Positions 17,592 through 27,653 of a stretch of DNA of 64,000 nt are shown here, one piece after another (within the stretch, counting starts at the first letter, position 1; each line of letters begins with the position of its first letter). The stretch covers positions 835,075-899,074 of the forward strand of contig NZ_BMYV01000002.1 in NCBI RefSeq assembly GCF_014652455.1. The letters are read 5' to 3'. The stretch is from Litorimonas cladophorae. Its GTDB lineage: Bacteria > Pseudomonadota > Alphaproteobacteria > Caulobacterales > Maricaulaceae. Both the position numbers and the translations under genes were made by a program. The notes below the pieces were generated by a model. The model had not been told where the DNA came from. It ran no database searches and worked only from the letters and a program-made list of their open reading frames with translations.

Positions 17592-18086
17592 ATGACAAAG
17601 TTTTTGACGATGCCACGCGCCAGTCTCGCCGCCACGCTGCTGCTGCTGGCTGTGCCGCAGATTGCTGTGGCGCAAGCTTCCGCGCCGCTTACCGATCTTT
17701 ATGCCTGCGAGGGGGTTGCGGATAAGGCGGATCAACTTGACTGTTTTCTCAAGGAAACCGCGAAATTACGCACAGCGGAAACGGCGGGTGAGTTGGTCGC
17801 TGTTGAGAAAGAAAACGTCGAACAGTTCAAACGCGATTTCGCGGAAAAAACCAAAACGCCCAAGAGCCGATCTCTGGCGATCCGCAGTACCACCACCGTG
17901 GGCGCAAATGGCTATGTCCGGTTCACCCTAGAAAATGGCGAAGTCTGGCAGCAGGCCGAAGCCGCGCGGGTGCGTTTGGGCAAGGCCGAGCCCGATATGT
18001 TGGTGATCAAAAAGGGCCGCATGGGCGGCGTCCTCGGTCTCGTCAACGGCAAGCGTCCGTCCTTCCGCGTGAAACAGATCAAGTAA
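17592..18086 (+). CDS. Exported protein of unknown function
   Basis: A 164-residue protein with a signal peptide (long hydrophobic core, cleavage near AVAQ-ASA). The mature part has two cysteines (YACEG and DCFLK), a charged helix, then a small basic beta-rich C-terminal domain with GYVRFTLENGEVWQQ that resembles the hypothetical periplasmic proteins common in alphaproteobacteria. No function can be assigned. GAGGG at 17581-17585 places the ATG at 17592 at good spacing; ATG 17586 is too close. A shared terminator lies between it and groEL. Confidence 0.7.
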   Translation: MTKFLTMPRASLAATLLLLAVPQIAVAQASAPLTDLYACEGVADKADQLDCFLKETAKLRTAETAGELVAVEKENVEQFKRDFAEKTKTPKSRSLAIRSTTTVGANGYVRFTLENGEVWQQAEAARVRLGKAEPDMLVIKKGRMGGVLGLVNGKRPSFRVKQIK

Positions 18087-18127
18087 GACGCGTCGTCTAA
18101 ATTCACGGATTAAATCTACGCAAAAAA

Positions 18128-18160
18128 AAGGCCGCCCCAATGGAGCGGCCTTCTTATTTT
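18128..18160. terminator. Bidirectional terminator between two converging genes
   Basis: AAGGCCGC and GCGGCCTT arms (18128-18135, 18145-18152) with a 9-base loop, flanked by an A-run on the left and CTTATTTTTTT on the right, so it can end both the rightward gene and groEL. Confidence 0.85.
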
Positions 18161-18194
18161 TTTCTGACGTTAGGTCAGGTAGGATGAGCCGAAG

Positions 18195-19847
<1,653 letters not shown>

Positions 19848-19883
19848 TTAGAGAGTGTTTGGTGTGTAGTTTGATGCCAGGTT

Positions 19884-19950
19884 CCCGCGCCGCATTTGCT
19901 TCGCAATTGCTCCCCGCGGGTTTCGTGTAAATCTGCTTCGCAGAATTTAC
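19884..19950 (-). repeat. Two stem-loops between groES and groEL
   Basis: On the transcript strand the first stem pairs 19926-19950 (arms of about 10 bases with one bulge, GAA loop) and includes the groES stop codon. The second (19884-19920) has an inner 8-base stem with one mismatch and again a GAA loop, closed by CCCGC/GCGGG. Both carry the GCGAAGC mini-hairpin core. Possible roles are processing or differential stability of the two cistrons. Confidence 0.55.
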
Positions 19951-20234
19951 CCGATGATACCCATGATATCCGACTCTTTCATGATCAGCAGGTCTTTGCC
20001 GTCGATCTTGACTTCGGTTCCGCCCCATTTGCCGAACAAAACGCGGTCGCCTTTGCGAACGTCGAGTTCTGCATATTCGCCGTCGTCATTGCGGATGCCT
20101 GGGCCGACTGCGATGACTTTGCCTTCGGAGGGTTTTTCAGTGGCTGTATCCGGGATGATGATCCCGCCAGCCGTCTTAGTGTCTTCTTTGACGCGTTCTA
20201 CAACAACGCGGTCGTGGAGGGGACGAAATTTCAT
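19947..20234 (-). CDS. groES: GroES co-chaperonin
   Basis: A 95-residue lid of the GroEL chamber. It starts [10 protein letters not shown] and carries the mobile loop around residues 20-32 ([12 protein letters not shown]) and the conserved GDRVLFGKW. The ATG at 20234 gives the family length; upstream in-frame starts to 20306 would add 24 unrelated residues and run through the CIRCE site. First gene of the groES-groEL operon. Confidence 0.97.
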   Translation of the reverse strand: MKFRPLHDRVVVERVKEDTKTAGGIIIPDTATEKPSEGKVIAVGPGIRNDDGEYAELDVRKGDRVLFGKWGGTEVKIDGKDLLIMKESDIMGIIG

Positions 20235-20269
20235 GCGTCTTCTCTCTTCTCTAGGGTTCAAATATAGGC

Positions 20270-20296
20270 TTGGCACTCGCATAGGCAGAGTGCCAG
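20270..20296. promoter_or_regulatory. CIRCE element (HrcA operator)
   Basis: TTGGCACTC, 9 bases, GAGTGCCAG. The CIRCE consensus is TTAGCACTC-N9-GAGTGCTAA; each arm has matched compensating changes so the repeat is perfect apart from the outer base. It lies 36 bases before the groES start, the expected place for HrcA repression of groESL. hrcA itself is not in the window. Confidence 0.93.
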
Positions 20297-20390
20297 TGGG
20301 CGTCATGTGGGCGAGCCCGAAGGACTCTTCAACCCGTCAACCGAAGATTTTTAGAGGAAACTGTAAATTTTTTGAACGCCCCAACGGCGG

Positions 20391-20984
20391 CTAAAAATTA
20401 TATCCGACGCTAAAGGCTAAAGCGTCCGCGTCTTGGTCATTGCCAAAGTTGTATTCGGTATAATCCATGCGCAGTTGAAACTGGTCCGCATTGCCAAAGT
20501 TAAAGGCCAAACCGCCGCCATATGAGATGCCGTTCAACCCGTCGCCGTCGCCACCAATGACGTTGCGGCTGTCGATATTGGTGACCGCATATCCTGCGCG
20601 GGCGAAAATTTCGAAACCCGTATCGCCAAAGGGCAAGCGCGCGCGGCCATAGCCAGCAAAGCGGCTTTCGTAATCGGCGATTCCATCATCGCTCGCATTG
20701 TCGACGCCAATGGCCGCTTCGCCTTCAACCGCGAAATAACGATGGACCACAACGCCGCCGCGGATAGCCGCCGCAGTTGTGGCCTCTCCGAAGAGACTGA
20801 ATGAGTCGCCCGCGAAACTGTTGAGCTCGATCGCTTCGATGGCAAGGCTGACATAAGCGCCAGTTTTGTCCGCGCCGCGGTCCTTTGACGTGTCAGTCGT
20901 TTGGGCGAAGGCTAAGCCGGGGACAGACACCAAAATGCCTGTGATCAAAGCCTTATTCAGAAACGTGTGGCGAAACATAAGCAT
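20391..20984 (-). CDS. Outer-membrane beta-barrel protein
   Basis: A 197-residue OMP_b-brl-type protein: signal peptide (cleavage near AFAQ-TTD), then alternating amphipathic strands, many with aromatic ends, and a C terminus in Phe (AFSVGYNF) as expected for BAM-dependent insertion. Size suggests an eight-stranded barrel, like OmpW/OmpX or the alphaproteobacterial OmpA-like porin domains. Ligand or role unknown. I use the ATG at 20984; the ATG two codons later is also possible. Monocistronic by position. Confidence 0.8.
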   Translation of the reverse strand: MLMFRHTFLNKALITGILVSVPGLAFAQTTDTSKDRGADKTGAYVSLAIEAIELNSFAGDSFSLFGEATTAAAIRGGVVVHRYFAVEGEAAIGVDNASDDGIADYESRFAGYGRARLPFGDTGFEIFARAGYAVTNIDSRNVIGGDGDGLNGISYGGGLAFNFGNADQFQLRMDYTEYNFGNDQDADALAFSVGYNF

Positions 20985-21107
20985 AAAACTTTCTGTAGAT
21001 GTCGGGGCTTTACACCTCGCAGACTGCAATGAGATCGCAAATCACGCCGTGTTTCGGTATTCTACACTTTGTCCGGGAGGATAAGGTTTGGGCGGCTTCT
21101 AATCGGC

Positions 21108-21563
21108 CTATTTCGCGACGATCATCTGCGTCAACGCCACACCAATGGCGGCGCAGGATCCGGTCAGGACCGTGCCCCAGACAATGTCGATCGCAACCAT
21201 CTTAACAGGCCATCCCTTTAGCGTCGCGAGGTTCGTCAGATCATAGGTCGCGTAGCAGAAGAAGCCAAACAGCCCGCCATAAATCGCGGCGGTCAGGATC
21301 GATCCGCCCAATCCCGCATCGGACATCAGGGCGGGCCGCGCCGCGAAAATGACGATGCCGACCACGTAAAGCAGGTAAAACCCAATCGCGACGCCCCATT
21401 TTGGGCTGTCGGCCATTAACTCGCCCAGTTGCGAACTATAAAAGGATTTCGCCACCACCCCCAACCAGATCAGGTCAATCACGAAAAACGCAATAACCGT
21501 CAAACCATAGCAAATCGCCAAGGTGGAAAAGGGCACAGAGAGAAGGGAAGTTGGATTGGTCAT
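21108..21563 (-). CDS. DUF2177 integral membrane protein
   Basis: A 151-residue protein with about four transmembrane helices. The FFVIDLIWLGVVAKSFY segment, the GFYLLYVVGIVIF helix and GGLFGFFCYATYDLTNLATL are the recognisable blocks of the DUF2177 family. The family has no known function; the conserved Asp and Tyr/Asp within helices suggest transport or a redox-linked role, which is speculation. The ATG at 21563 is used rather than an upstream start at 21578. Confidence 0.8.
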   Translation of the reverse strand: MTNPTSLLSVPFSTLAICYGLTVIAFFVIDLIWLGVVAKSFYSSQLGELMADSPKWGVAIGFYLLYVVGIVIFAARPALMSDAGLGGSILTAAIYGGLFGFFCYATYDLTNLATLKGWPVKMVAIDIVWGTVLTGSCAAIGVALTQMIVAK

Positions 21564-21829
21564 GCAATATCTACGCACGGCACACGCAGATGGTTGCTAG
21601 GTGCTCCAAAATTTGAAAAGCGGGCCTTCCGTCAATCCTGAAAAAAAACGAAGTATCTTTGGATGTATTCTCAAGCGTCCGAGAGTGAGTAGCAGAGAAT
21701 GCGTCTCGCTAGGCCTAGATGTTCACAATCTAATGCTCGCTTATTGGCTCGAAAAATCTTTTCTTGTGGTCGACCTATCTACAATTTTCACGCTAGATTG
21801 AAAGCAAGAGCGTCGCGGGAGAAAATTGA

Positions 21830-22276
21830 ATGAAATATGTGGTTATGGGTCTAGGCATTATGCTCACTGCCTGCGCATCCACCTCTGTCCCTGATGGTTT
21901 TGTTTATGAAACTTCGGTTCGGGGAGAGCAGGGGTGGCAGGGCGCGTCGGCGCGCGCCAAGGCGGCGGAGTCACTGACGAAAGCGAGCGTCGTTGTTCAT
22001 CCTGCGGCTGCGCTGCAAAGCGCCTTGCCATCGGCTGAGGTGAAGGTGAAACGCTGGGGCGTCTCTTATTTTGGCGCAGATTGGACACGCTATCAGGTCA
22101 AGCTGGACGCCGATGTGACCCAAGCTGGTCGCACAAACAAATGCCGCATGCGCGCGCCAGACACACCCGTTGGGGCGATGACGTTAAAAGAAATCCGCGC
22201 CGATGATGGCGCGGCGTTGCAGCAGGTTTTGCAAGAGCTGGTGGCGGCGTGCGTCGCGCAGGTGAGTGCGGGCTAG
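21830..22276 (+). CDS. Small lipoprotein of unknown function
   Basis: A 148-residue protein with a lipoprotein signal (MLTAC lipobox, Cys15). The mature region is alanine- and lysine-rich, then has a short beta-rich segment around WGVSYFGADWTRYQVKLDADV, and two late cysteines. No family recognised. Its stop overlaps the stop of the cytochrome P450 gene on the other strand by 4 bases. A 266-base AT-rich region precedes it and should hold its promoter; I see no clear element there. Confidence 0.65.
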   Translation: MKYVVMGLGIMLTACASTSVPDGFVYETSVRGEQGWQGASARAKAAESLTKASVVVHPAAALQSALPSAEVKVKRWGVSYFGADWTRYQVKLDADVTQAGRTNKCRMRAPDTPVGAMTLKEIRADDGAALQQVLQELVAACVAQVSAG

Positions 22277-23592
22277 CCTAAATTTACCATCAACCTCCCA
22301 ACGGAATGCGTGAAGCCATTGGGTAGGATGTCTTGTTCGCCCGTCCACGATATATTTGGGAAACGCGCCAAGATTTGGCGATACACGACATCCAGTTGCA
22401 TATTGGCCACGCGCTGCCCCAAACAGACATGTGGGCCAATGCCAAAGGCGAGGTGGTCCTTCGCATTTTTGCGATGGATATCGAACAGATTTGGATTTTC
22501 GAAAACACGCGGATCGCGATTGGCCGCACCGTAATACATGATGACTTTGTCACCTTCTGTAATTGTCTGCCCGCCCAGTTCCGCGTTCGTCGTCGCGGTG
22601 CGGCGCATATAGATAACGGGGCTGACCATGCGGATCGCTTCATGGGTCATATTTGGAATTAAGTCTGGGTCTGCGATCAATTCGGCTTTCGCCTCTGGAA
22701 ATTCTGTCAGCAAACGCATCGTGCCGGAGATTGAATTTCGCGTCGTATCATTGCCTGCAAAGACGATCAGTAACCAAGACCCGTCCAGATATTCGTCAGG
22801 TAATTTCGCGCCATCAATCTCGACATTGGCAATCGCCGAGAGCAAGTCCTCGCGCGGATTGGCGCGGCGGTCCTGCAAAATGGCTTGACCATAATCAAAC
22901 AGCGCCTGCACTTCGGAAAGGAAGTGCATGATCATCGCGGGGTCAACGTCACCAAGCTCTTGCTGCTCTAACGTATATTGCGCCAGCTCCAGCATTTGCA
23001 TCCACGCCGCGATTTTTGGGCGATCTTCTGCCGGAATGCCGAGAATTTCGCAGAGCGTGAAGAGCGGCAGCTTCTCGCTGACCGTGGAGACGAGATCACA
23101 GACCGGACCTGCTGCGGCCAAATCATCCATCAGTGTCGTGACATAGGCCTCAACCTTTTCGCGCAGACGTTTGACATAACCCGGCGTGAAATAGGCCATA
23201 TGCTCGCGGCGCAACTGCATGTGATGCGGCGCGTCGAGGCAGATCATCGTGTCGAGGGCTGCGCGATGCAGCAGCGGGTGACGACGCGCTTCGTCCATAT
23301 AGGCCGCTAGAATGCCACCCTTTTGCGAGGAATAGGTTTTTGTGTCCAAGTTGGCCTGACGCACCAAATCATAGGAGGTCAGCGCCCAATATCCAGCGCT
23401 GCCCTTCATTGAATGCCAAGCAATAGGCGCTGTTTCCCGCATAGTTTTAAACGCGTCAAACGGCTGACCAGACGTGAAGTTTCCAGATTTGCTGAGATCA
23501 AGCGGCGGTTTGAAATCATAGATCGGCGCGACAGGCGGCGGCCCCTCGCCAGCATCAGGCGTGTAAGTTTTGGATACGAGTTCTAGGGTCAT
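22273..23592 (-). CDS. Cytochrome P450 monooxygenase
   Basis: A 439-residue soluble bacterial P450. The I-helix FAGNDTTRN carries the acid-alcohol pair for oxygen activation, and FGIGPHVCLGQ places the haem-ligating Cys at 390. The K-helix reads HEAIRMVSP, so the ExxR pair is present as EAIR. It resembles the CYP125/CYP142/linalool hydroxylase side of the family, which oxidise sterol chains and terpenes. The exact substrate cannot be set. Electrons would come from a ferredoxin; the [2Fe-2S] ferredoxin at 38.9 kb is one candidate, not adjacent. Confidence 0.9.
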   Translation of the reverse strand: MTLELVSKTYTPDAGEGPPPVAPIYDFKPPLDLSKSGNFTSGQPFDAFKTMRETAPIAWHSMKGSAGYWALTSYDLVRQANLDTKTYSSQKGGILAAYMDEARRHPLLHRAALDTMICLDAPHHMQLRREHMAYFTPGYVKRLREKVEAYVTTLMDDLAAAGPVCDLVSTVSEKLPLFTLCEILGIPAEDRPKIAAWMQMLELAQYTLEQQELGDVDPAMIMHFLSEVQALFDYGQAILQDRRANPREDLLSAIANVEIDGAKLPDEYLDGSWLLIVFAGNDTTRNSISGTMRLLTEFPEAKAELIADPDLIPNMTHEAIRMVSPVIYMRRTATTNAELGGQTITEGDKVIMYYGAANRDPRVFENPNLFDIHRKNAKDHLAFGIGPHVCLGQRVANMQLDVVYRQILARFPNISWTGEQDILPNGFTHSVGRLMVNLG

Positions 23593-23857
23593 AGGCCGTA
23601 GTCATGCGGAAATTGAGGGCTCTGTCAAAGCGCATTTCTGCATGCGGGGGCGCGGGATATGATTGGCCGGTGCTTCGGTTCTTTCGTGTTTCGAAAATTG
23701 AATGATCTTGCGCGTCAATTAAATCGGATGCGCATATTTATCTTTCGCGCCGGACCATGATTTCGACGGACATTAGATCAGCGGCTTAGAGCCCCGAAAG
23801 AAGGCCGCTGGTCATGTTTGTAAATGAGTTTGATTCTAGAAAACTACTCGATTAGAC

Positions 23858-24439
23858 TCAATCGAAAATAAAAGCTCTCTCAGCAGCGCTCAGGTCCCTT
23901 TTTTTGAACACCCCGCTTTTAAAAAGTTTAATGGTATAATATATCCCTCTAAACAATCTTGTTGGGAAAGATTTTCTCGGTGAGGCCTCGACTAACAAAA
24001 TCCAAGATTTAAGATGTCCACTCTCTGCACTTTCAATCAGCTTGTTTTTCGTCAATGCAAATGTTTCTTCGTCCGGATTGTCCTTAAGAATAAGATGCGC
24101 ATTTAAACTCACCGCAGGTAAGAAATTCTCAGCGGCTAATTTTCGCAATACTTTCAATCCTGTATTGCGATCGTCGTGCAAAATGGAATAGTGCGCCAAT
24201 AAGTACTCTGCGTAAATATCCGACTTTTCTATGAGAAGTTTCCGAAGGATAGATTTAGCAAGTTCCCTGTTACGAAGCCCCCCGTTTCCCCAATAAAGGC
24301 AATGAGCAACTGCTCGCAGCGCCACACTCTCACCTGAAACCGCCCTTTGGACTAACTCCCGATAACTTACCTCATAGGAATGAACTCTGACTGTCTTCCT
24401 TTCGTCGATTTCGTTATATAGTTGTTCTAGCGGCTGCAT
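23858..24439 (-). CDS. Sel1-like repeat protein, AT-rich
   Basis: A 193-residue helical protein without signal peptide. Residues 33-135 show Sel1-like helix pairs (LRAVAHCLYWGNGGLRNREL, then AEYLLAHYSILHDDRN, then AVSLNAHLIL). The C terminus is basic with FKSGVFKKRDLSAAERAF. It is much AT-richer than its neighbours, which suggests recent transfer. The start codon directly abuts a perfect 10-base inverted repeat (24440-24462), so no free Shine-Dalgarno site exists; the message may be leaderless or controlled by that element. Its stop codon lies in the loop of another small inverted repeat (23848-23865). Confidence 0.6.
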   Translation of the reverse strand: MQPLEQLYNEIDERKTVRVHSYEVSYRELVQRAVSGESVALRAVAHCLYWGNGGLRNRELAKSILRKLLIEKSDIYAEYLLAHYSILHDDRNTGLKVLRKLAAENFLPAVSLNAHLILKDNPDEETFALTKNKLIESAESGHLKSWILLVEASPRKSFPTRLFRGIYYTIKLFKSGVFKKRDLSAAERAFIFD

Positions 24440-24462
24440 GGTTTTCTAGTTACTAGAAAACC
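24440..24462. repeat. Perfect inverted repeat touching a start codon
   Basis: GGTTTTCTAG-TTA-CTAGAAAACC: 10-base arms, 3-base loop, ending one base before the ATG of the Sel1-like gene. A related CTAGAAAAC occurs after that gene at 23836-23844. It could be an operator, an RNA switch or the trace of an insertion. Confidence 0.6.
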
Positions 24463-24591
24463 TTAAATTATGTGTCACTTTTGGCGTCATCCGACTGTGT
24501 GGCTTAAAATCGCCCAAAGTAAGACACTGAGCAAGCGTCCTCTTAGAGGGAAAACTTGCTATAGATGTTGCGATTGCAAAGACTGACGGCT

Positions 24592-24882
24592 TTACGCTGG
24601 CGCGCCCAATAACCAATTAAATTCGCGCACACGTCTGAAGGCCGTCAGGCCCGCTTTGTTATAGGGGTCGTCTTCCAACCACGCTTCGACGGCTTTGAGA
24701 TCAGAGCCTTCGACGATAAGAAGGCTGCCGCGCATGTCGCCTGCCTCATCAAGCCACGGTCCCGCAGAAATAAGTTTCACAGTCGGATGGTTGAGCGCCC
24801 ATTCCAAATGCGCTTCGCGCGCTTCCATCCGGACGTGAAGGCTGTCGGCTTTGTCTTCGGTATAGATCAGGAAGTGCGTCAT
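24592..24882 (-). CDS. YciI-family protein
   Basis: A 96-residue YciI-like protein of the ferredoxin-like dimeric alpha-beta barrel group. The REAHLEWAL segment with its His, and the Asp in the [10 protein letters not shown] block, correspond to the proposed His-Asp pair. Substrates in the family are mostly unknown. It overlaps the end of tsaD by 4 bases (ATGA), so it is translated with it. In many alphaproteobacteria the order is tsaD-gpsA-yciI; here gpsA is absent. Confidence 0.85.
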   Translation of the reverse strand: MTHFLIYTEDKADSLHVRMEAREAHLEWALNHPTVKLISAGPWLDEAGDMRGSLLIVEGSDLKAVEAWLEDDPYNKAGLTAFRRVREFNWLLGAPA

Positions 24883-26006
24883 GATTTAGGGCCTTTCTTG
24901 CCATGTCCAGATTTGGGTGCGTTCGCGGCAGCGTCTTTATCGAGCGGCCAGCGCGGACGCGCAGGGGCGTCATAACCGTCTGTGATCCCCGCCGCGAGGC
25001 GTTCGGCCCCCGCCAGCGCGATCATCGCGGCATTATCGCCGCAGAATTTGAGGGGTGGCGCGATAAAATCAAAATTGCGCGTTGCAGCCATAGTTTTCAG
25101 ACCCGCGCGGAGTTCCGTATTCGCCGCCACGCCGCCAGCGACCACGAGGCGCGCTCGGCCAGTGTCGCCCGTAGCGTTGCGATATAGCGTTATGGCGCGA
25201 CCGACGCGGTCGAGCATCGTATCCGTCATCGCGCGTTGGAAACTGGCGGCGATATCGGCTTTCGCGGTGTCAGTTTTATCAGACGCGTCCCAGGCGCGGG
25301 CAACCGCAGTTTTAAGCCCCGCAAAGGAAAAGTCCGCGTGGTCGCGGCCTTTCATCGGACGTGGGAATTTAATGGCTTTGGGATTGCCGCGCTCAGCCCA
25401 GCTTTGCACTTTTGGGCCGCCCGGGAACCCAAGACCCATGACCTTGGCGGTTTTGTCAAAGGCTTCGCCCGCCGCGTCATCGACTGTACTGCCCAAACGT
25501 TCATACTCACCCAAACCCGTAACAGACAAAAGCTGTGAATGCCCCCCGGAGACGAGCAAGAGCAGATAAGGAAACGCACAGTCTTCTGTGAGGCGAGGCG
25601 ACAGGGCGTGGCCTTCCAAATGGTTGACGGCAATCAGCGGTTTGTTCAAGGCCATGGCGAGCCCTTTGGCGCTCATCAACCCCGTGATCACGCCGCCGAT
25701 CAAGCCAGGTCCGGCTGTTGCGGCGATCCCATCTAAATCGTCCCAAGATACACCTGATGATTTTACGGCTTTCGCGAGGATAGGTTCAATTTTACGCATA
25801 TGCGCTCGCGCCGCAATTTCTGGCACAACGCCGCCAAATGGACGGTGTTCTTCGTCTTGGCTGGCCACGATATTGGATAGAATTTCGACGCGGCCATCGG
25901 CGTAGCGGCGCAACACACTGGCGGCCGTTTCATCACAAGACGACTCAAGCCCCAAAACGGTGAGGGCCTCATCTTGTTTTACATCTGGTTTCGGGGCATG
26001 TCGCAT
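24879..26006 (-). CDS. tsaD: tRNA threonylcarbamoyladenosine synthase subunit TsaD
   Basis: Transfers the threonylcarbamoyl group onto A37 of ANN-decoding tRNAs, with TsaB and TsaE (tsaE is also in this window, at 39.3 kb). A 375-residue protein with the ASKHA fold: [11 protein letters not shown] at the N terminus, the metal-binding [10 protein letters not shown], the GGHSQL block and [10 protein letters not shown]. The C terminus has a Lys/Gly-rich extra tail ([11 protein letters not shown]). Its ATG at 26006 is 30 bases from the ATG of hemC on the opposite strand, so promoters overlap. Confidence 0.95.
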   Translation of the reverse strand: MRHAPKPDVKQDEALTVLGLESSCDETAASVLRRYADGRVEILSNIVASQDEEHRPFGGVVPEIAARAHMRKIEPILAKAVKSSGVSWDDLDGIAATAGPGLIGGVITGLMSAKGLAMALNKPLIAVNHLEGHALSPRLTEDCAFPYLLLLVSGGHSQLLSVTGLGEYERLGSTVDDAAGEAFDKTAKVMGLGFPGGPKVQSWAERGNPKAIKFPRPMKGRDHADFSFAGLKTAVARAWDASDKTDTAKADIAASFQRAMTDTMLDRVGRAITLYRNATGDTGRARLVVAGGVAANTELRAGLKTMAATRNFDFIAPPLKFCGDNAAMIALAGAERLAAGITDGYDAPARPRWPLDKDAAANAPKSGHGKKGPKS

Positions 26007-26036
26007 GGCTATCGACCTAAGGATTACCGCCAGATT

Positions 26037-26969
26037 ATGCAATCACCTGCACTCACTATTGGAACACGCGGATCGCCATTGGCGCTGTACCAAGCCAATC
26101 TCGTCCAACGCTTGATCTGTGAGGCCTCTGGCCGTTGCGCCGAACAGGTTGTCATCAAGGTTTTGAAAACGACAGGCGATACCATCAAAGGTGAATTGAA
26201 AGACTTTGGCGGGAAAGGGCTGTTCACGCGTGAACTCGAAATGGCGCTTCTGGACGGCACAATTGATCTGGCTGTTCACTCTATGAAAGATGTCCCGACG
26301 GTCGGACATGAGGATTTAGTGGTCAGTGCGATCCTGCCACGTGCGGATGTACGAGACGCTTTCATTTCCGTGAAACACGGTTCGATTGACGATCTGCCCC
26401 AAGGTGCCTTGATCGGCTCGGCAAGTCTGCGACGTCGCGCACAGCTCTCGGCCATGCGGCCAGATTTGCAGTTCTGTCTCCTGCGCGGAAATGTAGGCAC
26501 GCGATTGAAAAAATTAGAAGCGGGCGTTTGCGATGCAACGATGTTGGCCTGTGCTGGCTTGCGCCGACTGGAACAAGATGATCGAATTACACAAGCCGTT
26601 GAAACGGACATGATGTTGCCGGCACCGGCCCAAGGCGCCATCGGAATCGAAGTGATGCGAAATCGGGCTGACTTAACCGACGTTCTCGCGCCTTTGAATG
26701 ATCGGTCCACAGAGCTGGAGATCACGGCAGAACGCGCGTTTCTTCGGGCGCTGGATGGAAATTGTCGAACCCCCATTGCGGCTCTCGCCAAATTGGACGG
26801 CGAACACTTAACGCTGCGGGGTGAAATTTTAGCCAAAGATGGAAGTTTGCGCATTGCAGATGAATGCGTAGGCCCCGTTGCGACGGCATTCGACGCCTAT
26901 GACCTCGGTTTCAAAATGGGAGCGTCTGTTCGGAAACAGGTCGGCGGGCGCATCACATTTGATGACTAA
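26037..26969 (+). CDS. hemC: Hydroxymethylbilane synthase (porphobilinogen deaminase)
   Basis: Joins four porphobilinogens to hydroxymethylbilane for haem synthesis. The 310-residue protein begins [13 protein letters not shown], contains HSMKDVPT and the cofactor-attaching Cys243 in DGNCRTPIA. The start at 26037 is chosen because the frame further upstream (to 25974) runs through the tsaD start. It leads an operon with hemD (8-base overlap), mic60 and hemY, a typical alphaproteobacterial arrangement. Confidence 0.96.
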   Translation: MQSPALTIGTRGSPLALYQANLVQRLICEASGRCAEQVVIKVLKTTGDTIKGELKDFGGKGLFTRELEMALLDGTIDLAVHSMKDVPTVGHEDLVVSAILPRADVRDAFISVKHGSIDDLPQGALIGSASLRRRAQLSAMRPDLQFCLLRGNVGTRLKKLEAGVCDATMLACAGLRRLEQDDRITQAVETDMMLPAPAQGAIGIEVMRNRADLTDVLAPLNDRSTELEITAERAFLRALDGNCRTPIAALAKLDGEHLTLRGEILAKDGSLRIADECVGPVATAFDAYDLGFKMGASVRKQVGGRITFDD

Positions 26970-27627
26970 AACCGTCTGGATCACGCGGACGCAACCCGCC
27001 GCCGATGAGAGCGCAGTTGCGTGGCGAGCCGCAGGATTCGAGCCTTTGGTTCTGCCGCTTCTGGACGTTCGCGCGATCAAGCATGCGCCTTTGCCTGAGA
27101 GCGAGATTGTTATCTTTACCTCGAAAAATGGTGTCGACCATTTTGCAGGGCAGGGCCAACGCGCAGTTTGTGTCGGTGATGCAACAGCCGAGAAAGCGCG
27201 CGCCGCAGGGTATCGCGATGTCGTGTCGGTAAATGGAATATCCGCAGACATTACATCGTGGGTTCGCGAAAACATCCCAGTGCACCAAGCGGTCTGCCAT
27301 GTGTCGGGTTGGCATATACGCGGGACAATCTGCGAAGACCTTCGCGCGCTGGGCTATCCGGCGACGCGTCTGAAGGTGTATCGGTCATTTCCGACAAACG
27401 CTTGGCCCGAACAGCGATTTGATCTCGTCGCATTATATTCACCCTTGGCTGCGCAAACCTTTGCAGATCTGGCAAAGGGGCGAAACCTATCGGACATTCA
27501 AGCTGTTTGCATCAGTGATGCCACTGCGCAGCCGCTGGTGAAATTGGACCTGAAAGGGTGCGTGATCGCGGCAATGCCGCGCGAAGATGAACAGATTTTA
27601 GCTGCGCAAACCACCCCTTGCGGCTAG
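26962..27627 (+). CDS. hemD: Uroporphyrinogen-III synthase
   Basis: Closes hydroxymethylbilane to uroporphyrinogen III. The 221-residue protein has the two-lobed HemD pattern with weak overall conservation: VWITRTQPAAD at the start, FTSKNGVDHF, a GDATAEKARAAGY segment and ALYSPLAAQTFADL in the second lobe. Its ATG lies in the last eight bases of hemC (ATGACTAA), which fixes the start and implies coupled translation. Confidence 0.9.
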   Translation: MTKTVWITRTQPAADESAVAWRAAGFEPLVLPLLDVRAIKHAPLPESEIVIFTSKNGVDHFAGQGQRAVCVGDATAEKARAAGYRDVVSVNGISADITSWVRENIPVHQAVCHVSGWHIRGTICEDLRALGYPATRLKVYRSFPTNAWPEQRFDLVALYSPLAAQTFADLAKGRNLSDIQAVCISDATAQPLVKLDLKGCVIAAMPREDEQILAAQTTPCG

Positions 27628-27653
27628 GGGGCTTCCCACCCTAAGTTAAGCGT

